Origin: JAJRQY01 sp965224435
Lineage (GTDB): Bacteria > Actinomycetota > Acidimicrobiia > Acidimicrobiales > SZUA-35
Length of the DNA: 64,000 nucleotides
Direction: 5' to 3'
Assembly: GCA_965224435.1 (NCBI GenBank)
Contig: OZ245048.1
Coordinates: forward strand, 2,604,001 to 2,668,000
A program made the position numbers and the translations under genes. Below are positions 7,979 through 16,557 of this stretch, in pieces. A model generated the notes under the pieces. That model made no database searches. It was not told the origin of the DNA and worked only from the letters and a program-made list of their open reading frames with translations. The stretch's first letter is position 1; each line of letters begins with the position of its first letter.

Positions 7979-8797
7979 TTAGTCGACGCTGATCTCGTCG
8001 GAGAAGTCGGCGCCAAGATAGGCGGCGATCACGTCCGGATTGGCCTGAATCTCGTGGGGCAGCCCGGTGCCGATCGGCTTGCCGAAGTCGACCACCAGGA
8101 TGCGATCAGCAATGTCCATGACCAGTCCCATGTCGTGCTCGACCAGAATCATCGAAATACCGAGTTCTTCTCGAATGTCGAGGATGAACCGAGCCATGTC
8201 CTCAGTTTCTTCCAAGTTCATGCCAGCCACAGGCTCATCCAGCAGCAAGAGTTCCGGATCCATGGCTAAGGCTCGACCAAGCTCGACCCGCTTCTGGATA
8301 CCATAGGGCAGCAGTGCAACAGGGTGCTTGCGCCATTCGTTGATCTCCAGGAAGTCGATGATATCTTCGACCCGTTCCCGGTTCTCCATCTCTTCCTTCT
8401 TAGCCGGACCAAGCCACAACATGCCCGTGAGCCAGTTGTTCTTCATCCGAATATGGCGACCGGTGAGAATATTGTCGATCACCGTCATCTGGCCGAACAG
8501 GGCGATGTTCTGGAAGGTCCGGGCGATGCCAAGGCGAGCAACCGCATCAGGGCGTTCGCCCATGATGGACTTGCCCTTCCAACGAATATCGCCTTCTTGG
8601 GGGCGATAGACCTGGCTAATACTGTTGAAGACAGACGTCTTGCCCGCACCGTTGGGACCAATAATGGCGAACAGCTCGCCTTCATTGACATGAAAGCCAA
8701 CGCCGTTGATAGCCGTCACTCCACCAAAACGCAGGGTGATGTCTTCGACCTCAATGAGCTTGGATGCGTCTGCTGAGTCAGAGCTCATGATGCCCAC
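7979..8797 (-). CDS. livG: ABC transporter ATP-binding protein, LivG type
   Basis: Cytoplasmic ATPase of a branched-chain amino acid-type (HAAT) importer, 272 residues. Walker A is GPNGAGKTS, the signature is the LivG variant LPYGIQKRVELGRAL, Walker B is LLLLDEPVAGMN, and the H-loop is ILVEHDMGLVMDIADRI. The C-terminus PDVIAAYLGADF is typical LivG. It is the last gene of the operon and overlaps livF by 13 bp. Just past its stop a short dyad CAGAC-CAT-GTCTG (7965-7977) could fold into a weak hairpin, too poor to call a terminator. The substrate cannot be read from the ATPase. It pairs with the LivF ATPase upstream to form a heterodimer. Confidence 0.92.
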   Translation of the reverse strand: MGIMSSDSADASKLIEVEDITLRFGGVTAINGVGFHVNEGELFAIIGPNGAGKTSVFNSISQVYRPQEGDIRWKGKSIMGERPDAVARLGIARTFQNIALFGQMTVIDNILTGRHIRMKNNWLTGMLWLGPAKKEEMENRERVEDIIDFLEINEWRKHPVALLPYGIQKRVELGRALAMDPELLLLDEPVAGMNLEETEDMARFILDIREELGISMILVEHDMGLVMDIADRILVVDFGKPIGTGLPHEIQANPDVIAAYLGADFSDEISVD

Positions 8798-9576
8798 TTC
8801 TTCCTGCGCTTGTAGTGCTTGACGTCACGGAATGATTTGCGCTCGCCGGTCTCATCGCCGTGCAAGCCGAGGTAGAACTCCTTGACATCATCGTCAGCCA
8901 GAAGTTTCTCGCCCGTTCCATCCATCACAATCTTGCCGTTCTCCATGACATAGCCATAGTCGGCAATAGAGAGAGCCATCATGGCGTTCTGCTCAATCAG
9001 CAGAATCGAAGTGCCTTCATCATTGAGCAACTTGATCACGTCGCGGACTTGTTGCACCAGCAAGGGGGCAAGCCCCAGGGAGGGTTCGTCTAGAATCATC
9101 AGCTTGGGCTCGGCCATCATGGCCCGACCAATGGCCAGCATCTGCTGCTCGCCACCAGACATGTAGCCAGCCAGCTGCTTGTTCCGTTCCAAGAGGCGAG
9201 GGAACAGTTCCATCACCCGGTCATAGTTCTTCTTGGCGTTGGCTCGATTGGTGAAGGCTCCTGTTGCCAGATTCTCATCGACCGTTAGCTCGCCAAAGCA
9301 GCGGCGGCCTTCCATGACCTGGGAGATTCCGGCCCGAACAATGGCCGACGGTTTCATATGGGTGATGTCTTGGCCGTTCCACATGATGGCGCCCTTGGTG
9401 GCCTTGCCTTCATGATTGTCCAACAACCCGGTCGTTGCCCGGGCAGTGGTTGTCTTGCCTGCTCCATTTGAACCAAGAAGCGCCACGACGCTGCCGTCAG
9501 GGACCTCGATGGATAGGCCACGTAGAACGAGGGCGACCTCGTTGTATACGACCTCAAGGTTGCTGATCTCAAGCAC
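8785..9576 (-). CDS. livF: ABC transporter ATP-binding protein, LivF type
   Basis: Second ATPase of the importer, 263 residues. Walker A GSNGAGKTT, LivF-type signature MSGGEQQMLAIGRAMMAEPKLMILDEPSLGLAPLL, and H-loop LLIEQNAMMALSIADYGYVMENG are intact. It carries a basic C-terminal extension (about 25 residues ending KHYKRRKKWAS) beyond the usual LivF end, EFYLGLHGD. The start is a GTG at 9576 preceded by AAGGAG 10 nt upstream. A perfect 12-bp hairpin lies between the binding-protein gene and this start, likely setting the lower expression of the ATPases relative to the binding protein. Confidence 0.92.
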   Translation of the reverse strand: MLEISNLEVVYNEVALVLRGLSIEVPDGSVVALLGSNGAGKTTTARATTGLLDNHEGKATKGAIMWNGQDITHMKPSAIVRAGISQVMEGRRCFGELTVDENLATGAFTNRANAKKNYDRVMELFPRLLERNKQLAGYMSGGEQQMLAIGRAMMAEPKLMILDEPSLGLAPLLVQQVRDVIKLLNDEGTSILLIEQNAMMALSIADYGYVMENGKIVMDGTGEKLLADDDVKEFYLGLHGDETGERKSFRDVKHYKRRKKWAS

Positions 9577-9628
9577 CGTTCTGGGCTCCTTGTGAATAGT
9601 GGATGTCGAAAGAACTAAACGAGAACCC

Positions 9629-9655
9629 GGGTCGGGGGCAATGTGCCCCCGACCC
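9629..9655 (-). terminator. intercistronic 12-bp stem-loop after the binding-protein gene
   Basis: GGGTCGGGGGCA (9629-9640), loop ATG, then TGCCCCCGACCC (9644-9655): a perfect 12-bp GC-rich stem with a three-base loop, 25 bp past the binding-protein stop and 52 bp before livF. No U-run follows on the transcribed strand, so it is more likely an attenuator or 3' mRNA-stabilising hairpin than a full terminator. Confidence 0.75.
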
Positions 9656-9680
9656 AGTGTTCATGATGACTTGCTAGTTA

Positions 9681-11075
9681 CTAGATGCAAGGACCATCAA
9701 ATACATAGTTGGCCGCAACGTCGGAGACGAATGGACCCTTGTGAACGGGAAGGCCGGTACCACCGGTTCCCGCACTCACAGGCTGGATATCGAAGGCGTC
9801 GAGTGACACATCAAAGATGTAGGTCTCACGAACGACAGAATCGTTGTATTCTCCGGCCCAACCCTGGTTCGGGGAGATGCCCTTGAAGTCAACAACAACT
9901 TCCTTGGAAGCTGCAACCATTCCGGCACGAGTCATGTCGCCATTGGCGGCGGCTTGCTCGAGGATGGTCTGCACAATCATGCCTTCCATCCAACCGGTGA
10001 CATAGCCATCGGCCAGTGGAAGATCAGGACGCAGCTCATTGAACGCTGCGACTGCGTCTCCCATACCTTCGGAGTCTCCAACATTCCAAGGAAGGTTGAA
10101 GCCTGACTGCCAGTAATACTCATCAAAGGCAGGGGCAAGGTCGCCACCGAGGTGGAACAGGTAGTTGAAGGACGGCAGGTTGCCGGACCACTGAGCGGTC
10201 ATGCCACCAGCAACGGCGTTGCCGAAGATGTCTGCAGTCTCACCTGGAGTCAGGGTGACCCAGACCATGTTGGCGTCAGAAGCAAGCAGCTGGGAAACAA
10301 TCGCGGTGCGATCGTCGCCGGCAACTTCGCCCTTGGCGTTGTACACAACCTCGATACCGAGCTCTTCAGCAGCAATCTCGGCGCCGACGTGTCCGTCTTC
10401 GCCGTACTCGCCGGGGCGAGAGATGATGGCAAGCTTGGGAGTATCTCCAGCTTCGGTGACCAGGTCATTGAGGAAGGAGACGCCGTTCATTGCTTCAACG
10501 CAATAGGTGGCACCCTTCTCCAAGATGTTGGCACCAATGTCTGGGTCTGGCCACAGGGAGGCCCAGCTCAACGGGATGACCAACATGTCATCGTCGATGG
10601 CGTCTTCGGCAATGGCAGCAGTAATCGGGGAACCAGTGTTCTCTGAAATGATTACCACGCCGTCGTCGCTCTCTTGAGCAAGAACGCCGTAGTTCTCGAT
10701 GCCCTTGTCGGTGGCGTAGCCACTGTCCAAGATGACCATCTCGACCTGGCGGCCAGCAATGCCACCATTGGCATTGACGGTCTCCCAGTAGACGGTCTGG
10801 CCTTCAACGATTTCTGAGACCAGCGAACCGAATGGGCCAGAAAGGTCGGGGTTAAGCCCAACCCTGATGACGTCATCAGTTACACCGAAGTCAGTCGCGA
10901 TTTCCGCGGCCGGTTCTTCGATCTCCGTAGCCTCGGGCTCCGTCGTTTCTGTCTCTTCTTCCATAGCTTCGGTGGTCTCTGACGTGTCGTCAGCACCTTC
11001 ACTACTACTGCCACCACAGGCACTGGCCACGAGACCAAATGCCAATAGCAACGCAAGCAATCGCTTGATTTTCAC
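9681..11075 (-). CDS. periplasmic-type substrate-binding lipoprotein of a HAAT/Liv ABC importer
   Basis: A 464-residue exported solute receptor. The first 20 residues form a lipoprotein signal ending ASAC, with Cys20 as the lipidated residue, followed by an acidic Thr/Glu-rich linker of about 40 residues that tethers the domain to the membrane. The mature part starts VTDDVIRVGLNPDLSGPFG and continues GQTVYWETVNANGGIAGRQVEMVILDSGYATDKG, a type-I periplasmic-binding (Peripla_BP_6) fold. The GTG start at 11075 has a strong AAGGGGAGG site 7 nt upstream. Genes for both permeases are upstream and both ATPases downstream. The ligand is unknown; an organic or aromatic acid is as likely as an amino acid, given the operon's acyl-CoA synthetase. 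Confidence 0.88.
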   Translation of the reverse strand: MKIKRLLALLLAFGLVASACGGSSSEGADDTSETTEAMEEETETTEPEATEIEEPAAEIATDFGVTDDVIRVGLNPDLSGPFGSLVSEIVEGQTVYWETVNANGGIAGRQVEMVILDSGYATDKGIENYGVLAQESDDGVVIISENTGSPITAAIAEDAIDDDMLVIPLSWASLWPDPDIGANILEKGATYCVEAMNGVSFLNDLVTEAGDTPKLAIISRPGEYGEDGHVGAEIAAEELGIEVVYNAKGEVAGDDRTAIVSQLLASDANMVWVTLTPGETADIFGNAVAGGMTAQWSGNLPSFNYLFHLGGDLAPAFDEYYWQSGFNLPWNVGDSEGMGDAVAAFNELRPDLPLADGYVTGWMEGMIVQTILEQAAANGDMTRAGMVAASKEVVVDFKGISPNQGWAGEYNDSVVRETYIFDVSLDAFDIQPVSAGTGGTGLPVHKGPFVSDVAANYVFDGPCI

Positions 11076-11172
11076 AGGATTCCTCCCCTTGTGTTTCGTT
11101 CTCCCGACGGGTGCCGGGATTGCGATCTATATGTTTGTTGAACAATCTGACTGGAACGTTGTAGCCGATCAG

Positions 11173-12555
11173 CTAGTAGCTAAAGGGCCATCCCTTCCAA
11201 TAGTTACGAAACTTCAACCAAATGCCAAACAGACCATGAGGCTCAAAGATCAAGAAAACAACGATCAAGACACCGTAAATGACGGGGTTCCAGAGGAACA
11301 CGCTCATGGGCCAACCCGGAGCAGTCGGCGATGTAGAGACCGGGCCGAAGTCACCCTGTTGACCACTAGTGAGCAGAAAGTTAGCGATTGTGCTGATGAC
11401 GCCGCCAGCATCCGGGTCACGGGTAATCACGCCTATCAGCCAGCTAGTGAATCGCCCGAACACGTTCGGATCGGTGCTGGGAGCCAGTTGGCCAGCAAGC
11501 CAGCCGGTTAATCGCTCGACCGCTTTGGGCAGCAACTCGACAAAGGTGACTCCCAACATGGTTCCGGCAATGGTGCCAGCGCCACCAATGAGCACGATGG
11601 CGACGAACTCGACCGACAACAACAAGCTGAAGTCAATAGGTGAGACTCGGCCCTGATAGGAAGCCCACAAGGCCCCACCAATACCGGCATAGAATGAGCT
11701 GATCGCAAATCCGACACGCTTGTAGTGTTGTTCAGGCACTCCCATGACCTCGGCGGCGACATCTCGGTCTCGAATGGCCTGCAGAGCTCGACCGGTTCGG
11801 GTCCGAACCAGGTTCTTGGCGAAGGCCATCATCAGGAGCAATAGGGCAAAAAGGAAGAAGAACTGCTTCTGCTCTTCAGAGAGATGGATCAGGCCGAACC
11901 ATTTGCCATCTTCGTTGAGATCAATGAGAGGTGTTTCTTCCTTCCACAAACGAATGTCCAGTTTCGGCCACTTGCGACCAGACTCATAGTCACCGGCATA
12001 CTCGGGAAGCATTCTGGCGATATGAAGGCCAATGAAGGTCAAGCCAACGGTGACAATGGCGAGGTAGAGCCCACGGACCTTGACGGCCGCTGGTGAGACT
12101 GCGATGCCAACAAGGGCAGCAAGAACGCCAGCCATGGGAAGCCAGATCCAGATGGGTAAGCCAAGCCCGCACTCTCCTGCACTTTCAAGCAGGCCGAGGT
12201 TGTCGTGAAAGGGCACACAGGCTTTGACGCCGCCGTCACCCTTGCCGCCAAGGGCTACCGCGGTGTAGGCGCCGACGCCCATAAAGAACGCGTGACCAAG
12301 TGAGACCTGACCAGTCACCCCAGTCAGAATGTTGTAGCCAAGTGCAGCAATAGCAAATGGAATAACCAGGGTGAGCGGATCCAACCAGGTGGCACCAAAC
12401 AGCCACGTGGGAATGGCGGCAGCAAGACCATTGCCAAGCACCATGAAGAGGATGAACAGAAGTGCGAACCCAGCAGCGCCTTTTTGCCACCAGGTAGGCA
12501 GGATGGCAGCGTCTTGCTCATAGGACGTGCGTAGATGTGGTCGACCGAAGCTCAT
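11173..12555 (-). CDS. livM: branched-chain-type ABC permease LivM
   Basis: Integral membrane permease (BPD_transp_2), 460 residues from the preferred start. Core segments include IPFAIAALGYNILTGVTGQVSLGHAFFMGVGAYTA, KVRGLYLAIVTVGLTFI, RTGRALQAIRDRDVAAEVMGV and LSVEFVAIVLIGGAGTIAGTMLG, all LivM hallmarks. It is longer than the usual 300-400 residues because of hydrophilic insertions (about residues 190-230 and 350-410). The reading frame opens at 12618 inside livH, but the ATG at 12555 starts 4 bp after the livH stop and has GGAGG 11 nt upstream, so I use it. It pairs with LivH. Confidence 0.9.
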   Translation of the reverse strand: MSFGRPHLRTSYEQDAAILPTWWQKGAAGFALLFILFMVLGNGLAAAIPTWLFGATWLDPLTLVIPFAIAALGYNILTGVTGQVSLGHAFFMGVGAYTAVALGGKGDGGVKACVPFHDNLGLLESAGECGLGLPIWIWLPMAGVLAALVGIAVSPAAVKVRGLYLAIVTVGLTFIGLHIARMLPEYAGDYESGRKWPKLDIRLWKEETPLIDLNEDGKWFGLIHLSEEQKQFFFLFALLLLMMAFAKNLVRTRTGRALQAIRDRDVAAEVMGVPEQHYKRVGFAISSFYAGIGGALWASYQGRVSPIDFSLLLSVEFVAIVLIGGAGTIAGTMLGVTFVELLPKAVERLTGWLAGQLAPSTDPNVFGRFTSWLIGVITRDPDAGGVISTIANFLLTSGQQGDFGPVSTSPTAPGWPMSVFLWNPVIYGVLIVVFLIFEPHGLFGIWLKFRNYWKGWPFSY

Positions 12556-12559
12556 GGAC

Positions 12560-13570
12560 TCAGACCCTCCGGATTTCTTCAGTGCCGAACAGGCCGTAGG
12601 GCCTGACAAGCAGCACAATCAACATGACCAGATAAGGCACGATGGTGGAATAACCAGCGCCCAATATCTTGGTCCATTGGGACAAGTACTGACCAGCGAA
12701 TACTTCCGCGCTAGCGATGATCAGGCCTCCGTATAAGGCTCCGGGAATCGAGTCCAGTCCCCCAAGAATAATGACGGGAAGCACTCGGAAAGCGAGCACC
12801 GGGTGGATCTCCTGGCTGACGGTTCCTTGTGGAGGGAACGGACCCATGCCGTAGAAGATGGCAGCTACGGTGACAAGCGCAGCACCGAGGCCCCAGGCAA
12901 TGGAGAACACTCGGCCAACATTGATTCCCTGGGCTTGAGCCGCTTCTTGATCGAAGGCGACGGCCCGCATGGCTACACCGAAGCGTGAGCGGAAGAAGAA
13001 GTTGACGGCAACGAAACAGACTGCAGCCGCAACCATGGCCGCTACATACGACTTGGGAATTCCGGCATCGAATAGCCTCCACTGCTCCAGCTTCCAGGGA
13101 ACACCGAGGGTGCGAGCAGCTTGCGAGGTTGCGTCCCGGTTGAAGGGCCCGATGGCGGTTTCCAATCCAAGGGTGATGACAGCCATGGAGAATAGGGGCT
13201 GGCCGACCATGGGACGGATGGCTATTCGTTCCAAGATCATTCCCATGATGGCAGCGAAGATCAGGGCAAAGAAGAGGTTAACCAACCAGCGAGGAATGCT
13301 GGGGTCGACGCCCGCCGCTGGCGCCAATGGATTGCTCCAGGGCATGAAGGGCAGTCCGCCGTCATTAATCATGATGGACATGAACAAGGCACCAGCCATG
13401 GCCATGCCGCCAGAAGCGAAGTTCAGGACCTGGGTGCCCTTGAACACAATGACAAAGCCGATACCCATGATGGCGTAGATGGAGCCCAGGGCTAGGCCCT
13501 TCACCAGGGTTTGCAGGAAGGTCGGGAAGAAACCCGATGAGTCCTGGGCCAGTATGAGAAGGTCACCCAT
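12560..13570 (-). CDS. livH: branched-chain-type ABC permease LivH
   Basis: Membrane permease of 336 residues with about eight hydrophobic segments. The LivH signature is clear: LVKGLALGSIYAIMGIGFVIVFKGTQVLNFASGGMAMAGA near the N-terminus and SRFGVAMRAVAFDQEAAQAQGINVGRVFSIAWGLGAAL later, with FRVLPVIILGGLDSIPGALYGGLIIASAE. Its ATG overlaps the stop of the acyl-CoA synthetase gene by one base (TAATG), so the synthetase and the transporter are translationally coupled. That coupling is the best evidence that the two belong to one pathway. Confidence 0.92.
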   Translation of the reverse strand: MGDLLILAQDSSGFFPTFLQTLVKGLALGSIYAIMGIGFVIVFKGTQVLNFASGGMAMAGALFMSIMINDGGLPFMPWSNPLAPAAGVDPSIPRWLVNLFFALIFAAIMGMILERIAIRPMVGQPLFSMAVITLGLETAIGPFNRDATSQAARTLGVPWKLEQWRLFDAGIPKSYVAAMVAAAVCFVAVNFFFRSRFGVAMRAVAFDQEAAQAQGINVGRVFSIAWGLGAALVTVAAIFYGMGPFPPQGTVSQEIHPVLAFRVLPVIILGGLDSIPGALYGGLIIASAEVFAGQYLSQWTKILGAGYSTIVPYLVMLIVLLVRPYGLFGTEEIRRV

Positions 13571-15447
13571 TAGTACATGTCCTCCACCAGGTCGCGGAAT
13601 GCATCTTCGACTGCCGACCGTTTCAGTTTCTGGGTTGCTGTTAGCTCGCCGTCTTCATGATCAAGTTCTTTGGGAATCATTCGGAACTTCTTGATTCCCT
13701 CTACTCGGGAGAACTTCTCGTTCGCTCGCTCGACTTCGGCTTCAACCAAGGCGATGACTTCGGGCTTCTCGGTTAGGTCACGGTAGGTGGTGTAGGAGAT
13801 GTTCTCACGAGTGGCCCAGTTGCCGACGGTTTCCAGCTCGATGGCGATCAGGGCGGTCAGATATTTTCGCCGGTCGCCAATCACCATGGCTTCGTTGATG
13901 AAGGGACTCGTCTTGATCACGTTCTCGATTTCCGACGGCGAAATGTTCTTGCCGCCGGCAGTGATGATGATGTGCTTGATGCGGTCAACGATTTTGACGT
14001 GGGTGCCATCGATCCATTCACCAACGTCACCGGTCATGAGCCAGCCATCTTCGGTAAAGGTCTCAGCTGTCTTGTCCGGCTTGCCCCAATATCCGACAAA
14101 CACCCCTGGGTGCTTGGTCTGCACTTCGCCGGTTGTCTCATCAATCCGGACCGAGTCCTTGATGCTGGGATACGCCTCACCGACCGAGCCGAGCTTGTTG
14201 CGGCCAGCCAGATTCAGGGTGGCAACCGCGGCGTTCTCGGTCATTCCGTAGAGCTCATAGACATTGATGCCGATGCCGAGGAAGAACTGGAGGATCTCTG
14301 GGGCAATGGGGGCCGCTCCGGTACCGGCCCAGCGACAGCGACGCAGACCGAGGCGTTCTCGCAGAGAGCGGAACATCAGGAAATAGCCGAAGAAGTAGGC
14401 GATCCGAGCGCCGATGGGCCAGTTGCCACCGTTGGCTGCCCGCTGGCCGCCAATCCACATGGCCAGCTTCATCGAAGGCTTGAACAGCGCCTTCTTGAAC
14501 ATGCTGGCGTCATTGCCTTTGATCATGGTGACGGCGTGCAGCTTTTCCCACATGCGTGGCACCGCAAAGAAGAGGGTGGGCTGGATTTCCCGCAGGTTGG
14601 CGTTAAGGGTGTCGATTCCTTCGGCAAAATTCAGAACCACTCCAAAGCCAACCAGGTGCCAGGTGGAGAAGATTCGCTCGGCCACATGGCAGAGAGGGAG
14701 GAAGGTCAGAACTGAATCCTTCGGGCTCGGCAGCTTGCCTCCTCGGATTCGTTCCGGAGTGCCGCCAATGACTTCGATGGCGAAGTCGGCATTGCTGTTA
14801 GCCAGCATGGCTCCCTTCGGCGGCCCAGTTGTTCCCGACGTGTAGACAAATGTCATCACATCGTCTGCGGTGGCATCAGCCATCCGTGCCTCTACCGCTC
14901 CAGGATTGGCAGCTCGGTGCTCTCTCCCCAGGGTAAGGAAGTCTTGCCAATCCATGAGACGTTCGTCGGTATTACGGCGAACACCACGCGGCTCCAGATA
15001 GATCAGCTTCTCGACGCTGGGGTAGGCGGCAGCTGGAAGATCAAGCACCTTGTCCGCTTGCTCTTCGTCCTCGACCATGTGGATCTTGGCTCCACAGTCA
15101 TTCAGGGTGTATTCGACCTCGGCGTGAGGATTGGTCGGGTAGTGGCCAACCGTGATGCCCCGCACAGCCACCGAAGCCAGGTCAAGAATAACCCATTCTG
15201 GACGATCTTCAGAGTGGATCGAAACGCGATCCCCAACGTCAACTCCAAGGGCCAACAGACCATTGGCCGCATCAAGAATCAGCTCCCAAGTCTCACCCCA
15301 GGTCAGTTCTTTCCAGACTCCAAGGTCCTTGTCTCGCATGGCTACTTGAGTCGGAGCCTTCTGGGCCCACTCTTGAGCACGTGCGGCAACGGTGCGATAT
15401 CCAGCACCAGAAGACGGCACTACCGGGCTTTCAGCAACAGCAACCAT
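13570..15447 (-). CDS. long-chain-type acyl-CoA synthetase (FadD15-like) heading the liv operon
   Basis: AMP-forming acyl-CoA synthetase of 625 residues. Motifs: P-loop MTFVYTSGTTGPPKGAMLAN, VYELYGMTENAAV, and GWLMTGDVGEWIDGTHVKIVDRIKHIIITAGGKNISPSEIEN, the FACS signature region. The size and the IKTSPFINEAMVIGDRRKYLTALI stretch fit the FadD15/AMP-dependent synthetase group that favours medium to long acyl chains. The frame opens at a GTG at 15480, but the ATG at 15447 has GGGGAG directly upstream, so I start there. It is the first gene of the operon with the Liv importer; the predicted job is to trap imported carboxylates as CoA esters. The substrate is not determined by sequence. Confidence 0.88.
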   Translation of the reverse strand: MVAVAESPVVPSSGAGYRTVAARAQEWAQKAPTQVAMRDKDLGVWKELTWGETWELILDAANGLLALGVDVGDRVSIHSEDRPEWVILDLASVAVRGITVGHYPTNPHAEVEYTLNDCGAKIHMVEDEEQADKVLDLPAAAYPSVEKLIYLEPRGVRRNTDERLMDWQDFLTLGREHRAANPGAVEARMADATADDVMTFVYTSGTTGPPKGAMLANSNADFAIEVIGGTPERIRGGKLPSPKDSVLTFLPLCHVAERIFSTWHLVGFGVVLNFAEGIDTLNANLREIQPTLFFAVPRMWEKLHAVTMIKGNDASMFKKALFKPSMKLAMWIGGQRAANGGNWPIGARIAYFFGYFLMFRSLRERLGLRRCRWAGTGAAPIAPEILQFFLGIGINVYELYGMTENAAVATLNLAGRNKLGSVGEAYPSIKDSVRIDETTGEVQTKHPGVFVGYWGKPDKTAETFTEDGWLMTGDVGEWIDGTHVKIVDRIKHIIITAGGKNISPSEIENVIKTSPFINEAMVIGDRRKYLTALIAIELETVGNWATRENISYTTYRDLTEKPEVIALVEAEVERANEKFSRVEGIKKFRMIPKELDHEDGELTATQKLKRSAVEDAFRDLVEDMY

Positions 15448-15498
15448 GATCTCCCCTTCATCAGTCGTGACGCGCGACACACTGTACTGTCGAAGCAG

Positions 15499-15517
15499 GC
15501 AGACTAGCCATGTCTGC
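15499..15517. promoter_or_regulatory. possible operator upstream of the acyl-CoA synthetase-liv operon
   Basis: Dyad GCAGAC-TAGCCAT-GTCTGC in the 190-bp gap before the operon, about 52 bp upstream of the ATG. A related shorter dyad CAGAC-CAT-GTCTG recurs at 7965-7977, just past the operon's last gene. Regulatory use is a guess from position. Confidence 0.35.
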
Positions 15518-15639
15518 GACAGAGAATCAAGGCGAGCACGAAATAGTCGCTGTTCCGATCATCAAGTCCTTGACGATCTAGTGAAGAACCAACTTCGGTC
15601 GGTCAAATCGACTACCAACGAGCTGACGAGAGTTACTCG

Positions 15640-16557
15640 TCAGTAACCAGCGGTAACACTGACTAAACCCTCCAGAGCAAGACCAGCACGGAAGTTCGCG
15701 ACATTGAGCCGCACGTGATCTGCCAGCAGAGGCACACCCATTTCCGGAGTGTTCCCGATATGTGGCGTAATGATGACTCTTGGCTCATTCCACAGATCAT
15801 GGCCATCGGGGAGGGGCTCTGGGTCAGTGACATCGAGGGCTGCGCCACCGATAGTCCCGGCGCGCAAAGCTGCCAACAGCGGTTCAACTTGAACGTGCCC
15901 ACCTCGGGCAACATTAACCAGCCAGCCGTGATCGGCCATCGCCGCTAGCTCGGCCTCGCCAATAACCCCTCTAGTGGTATCGGTGAGGGCTAAGGCCAGA
16001 ACAACAAGGTCGGCGCCAGCCAGCCCATCGACGCGGTCCTCGAGGGCCAAGGTCCGGTGCGCTCCAGCGAGTGGCTCGGCCTTGCGGCGAATGACGGTGA
16101 TCTCGCACTCAAAAGGAGCGAGAAGCTTGATCAGCTCTTGGGTGATACCACCAGCACCGAAGATGGTGACCTTGCCACCAAGAAGATTGTGGCCTTCGGG
16201 CGGTGACCAGGTCGTGGCGGGCACGTAGGTGGTCAGACCCCGCAAGCCGGCCAGCCCCAGCATCAAGGCATGCTCAGCCACTGGCTTGGAATAGACCCCG
16301 CGAGCACAAGTCCAGTCCAGATCGGTATTCAGATACGGCACAAATGGTTCGATGCCAGCAAAGGGAAGACTCACCCATCGAAGTTTTGGGGCCCGTTCCA
16401 GCATTGCTGGCAGGGCACCGGGATTGTGCGCATCCGCCCAGATCAGGGCGTCGGCCTGCTCAAGGGGAGCAAGCTTTCCTCCCCCTTCGACTACGGCAAC
16501 TTCGATCGATTCGAAGCGACCGGACTTCGGCTCAACGGCGATGAGCGGAGCCGTCAT
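15640..16557 (-). CDS. D-isomer 2-hydroxyacid dehydrogenase family protein
   Basis: NAD(P)-dependent cytoplasmic dehydrogenase of 305 residues. The Rossmann dinucleotide site is VTIFGAGGITQELIKLL; the active-site set is Arg in VNVARGGHV, Glu in DVTDPEPLPDGHDLW and His in IITPHIGNTPEM. The N-terminal catalytic half (LPFAGIEPF, CARGVYSKPVAEHAL) is shortened compared with phosphoglycerate dehydrogenase, as in the glyoxylate/hydroxypyruvate-reductase-like or phosphoglycerate-dehydrogenase-like short members. Its start abuts the end of the downstream-numbered transsulfuration gene (16558), so it is the third gene of that unit. The stop codon is inside a dyad CTGACGAG-AGTTA-CTCGTCAG (15623-15643) that may serve as a weak terminator. 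Substrate unknown. Confidence 0.85.
   Translation of the reverse strand: MTAPLIAVEPKSGRFESIEVAVVEGGGKLAPLEQADALIWADAHNPGALPAMLERAPKLRWVSLPFAGIEPFVPYLNTDLDWTCARGVYSKPVAEHALMLGLAGLRGLTTYVPATTWSPPEGHNLLGGKVTIFGAGGITQELIKLLAPFECEITVIRRKAEPLAGAHRTLALEDRVDGLAGADLVVLALALTDTTRGVIGEAELAAMADHGWLVNVARGGHVQVEPLLAALRAGTIGGAALDVTDPEPLPDGHDLWNEPRVIITPHIGNTPEMGVPLLADHVRLNVANFRAGLALEGLVSVTAGY

Noticed and set aside
10152..10646. 164-codon plus-strand ORF
   Set aside because: Antisense of the binding-protein gene; no family features or ribosome site.
12556..12618. Upstream start for livM at 12618
   Set aside because: Lies within livH coding sequence; the ATG at 12555 has a proper ribosome site and a 4-bp spacing from the livH stop.
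15623..15643. Terminator after the 2-hydroxyacid dehydrogenase gene
   Set aside because: An 8-bp stem overlaps the stop codon but no T-run follows; recorded under the gene only.
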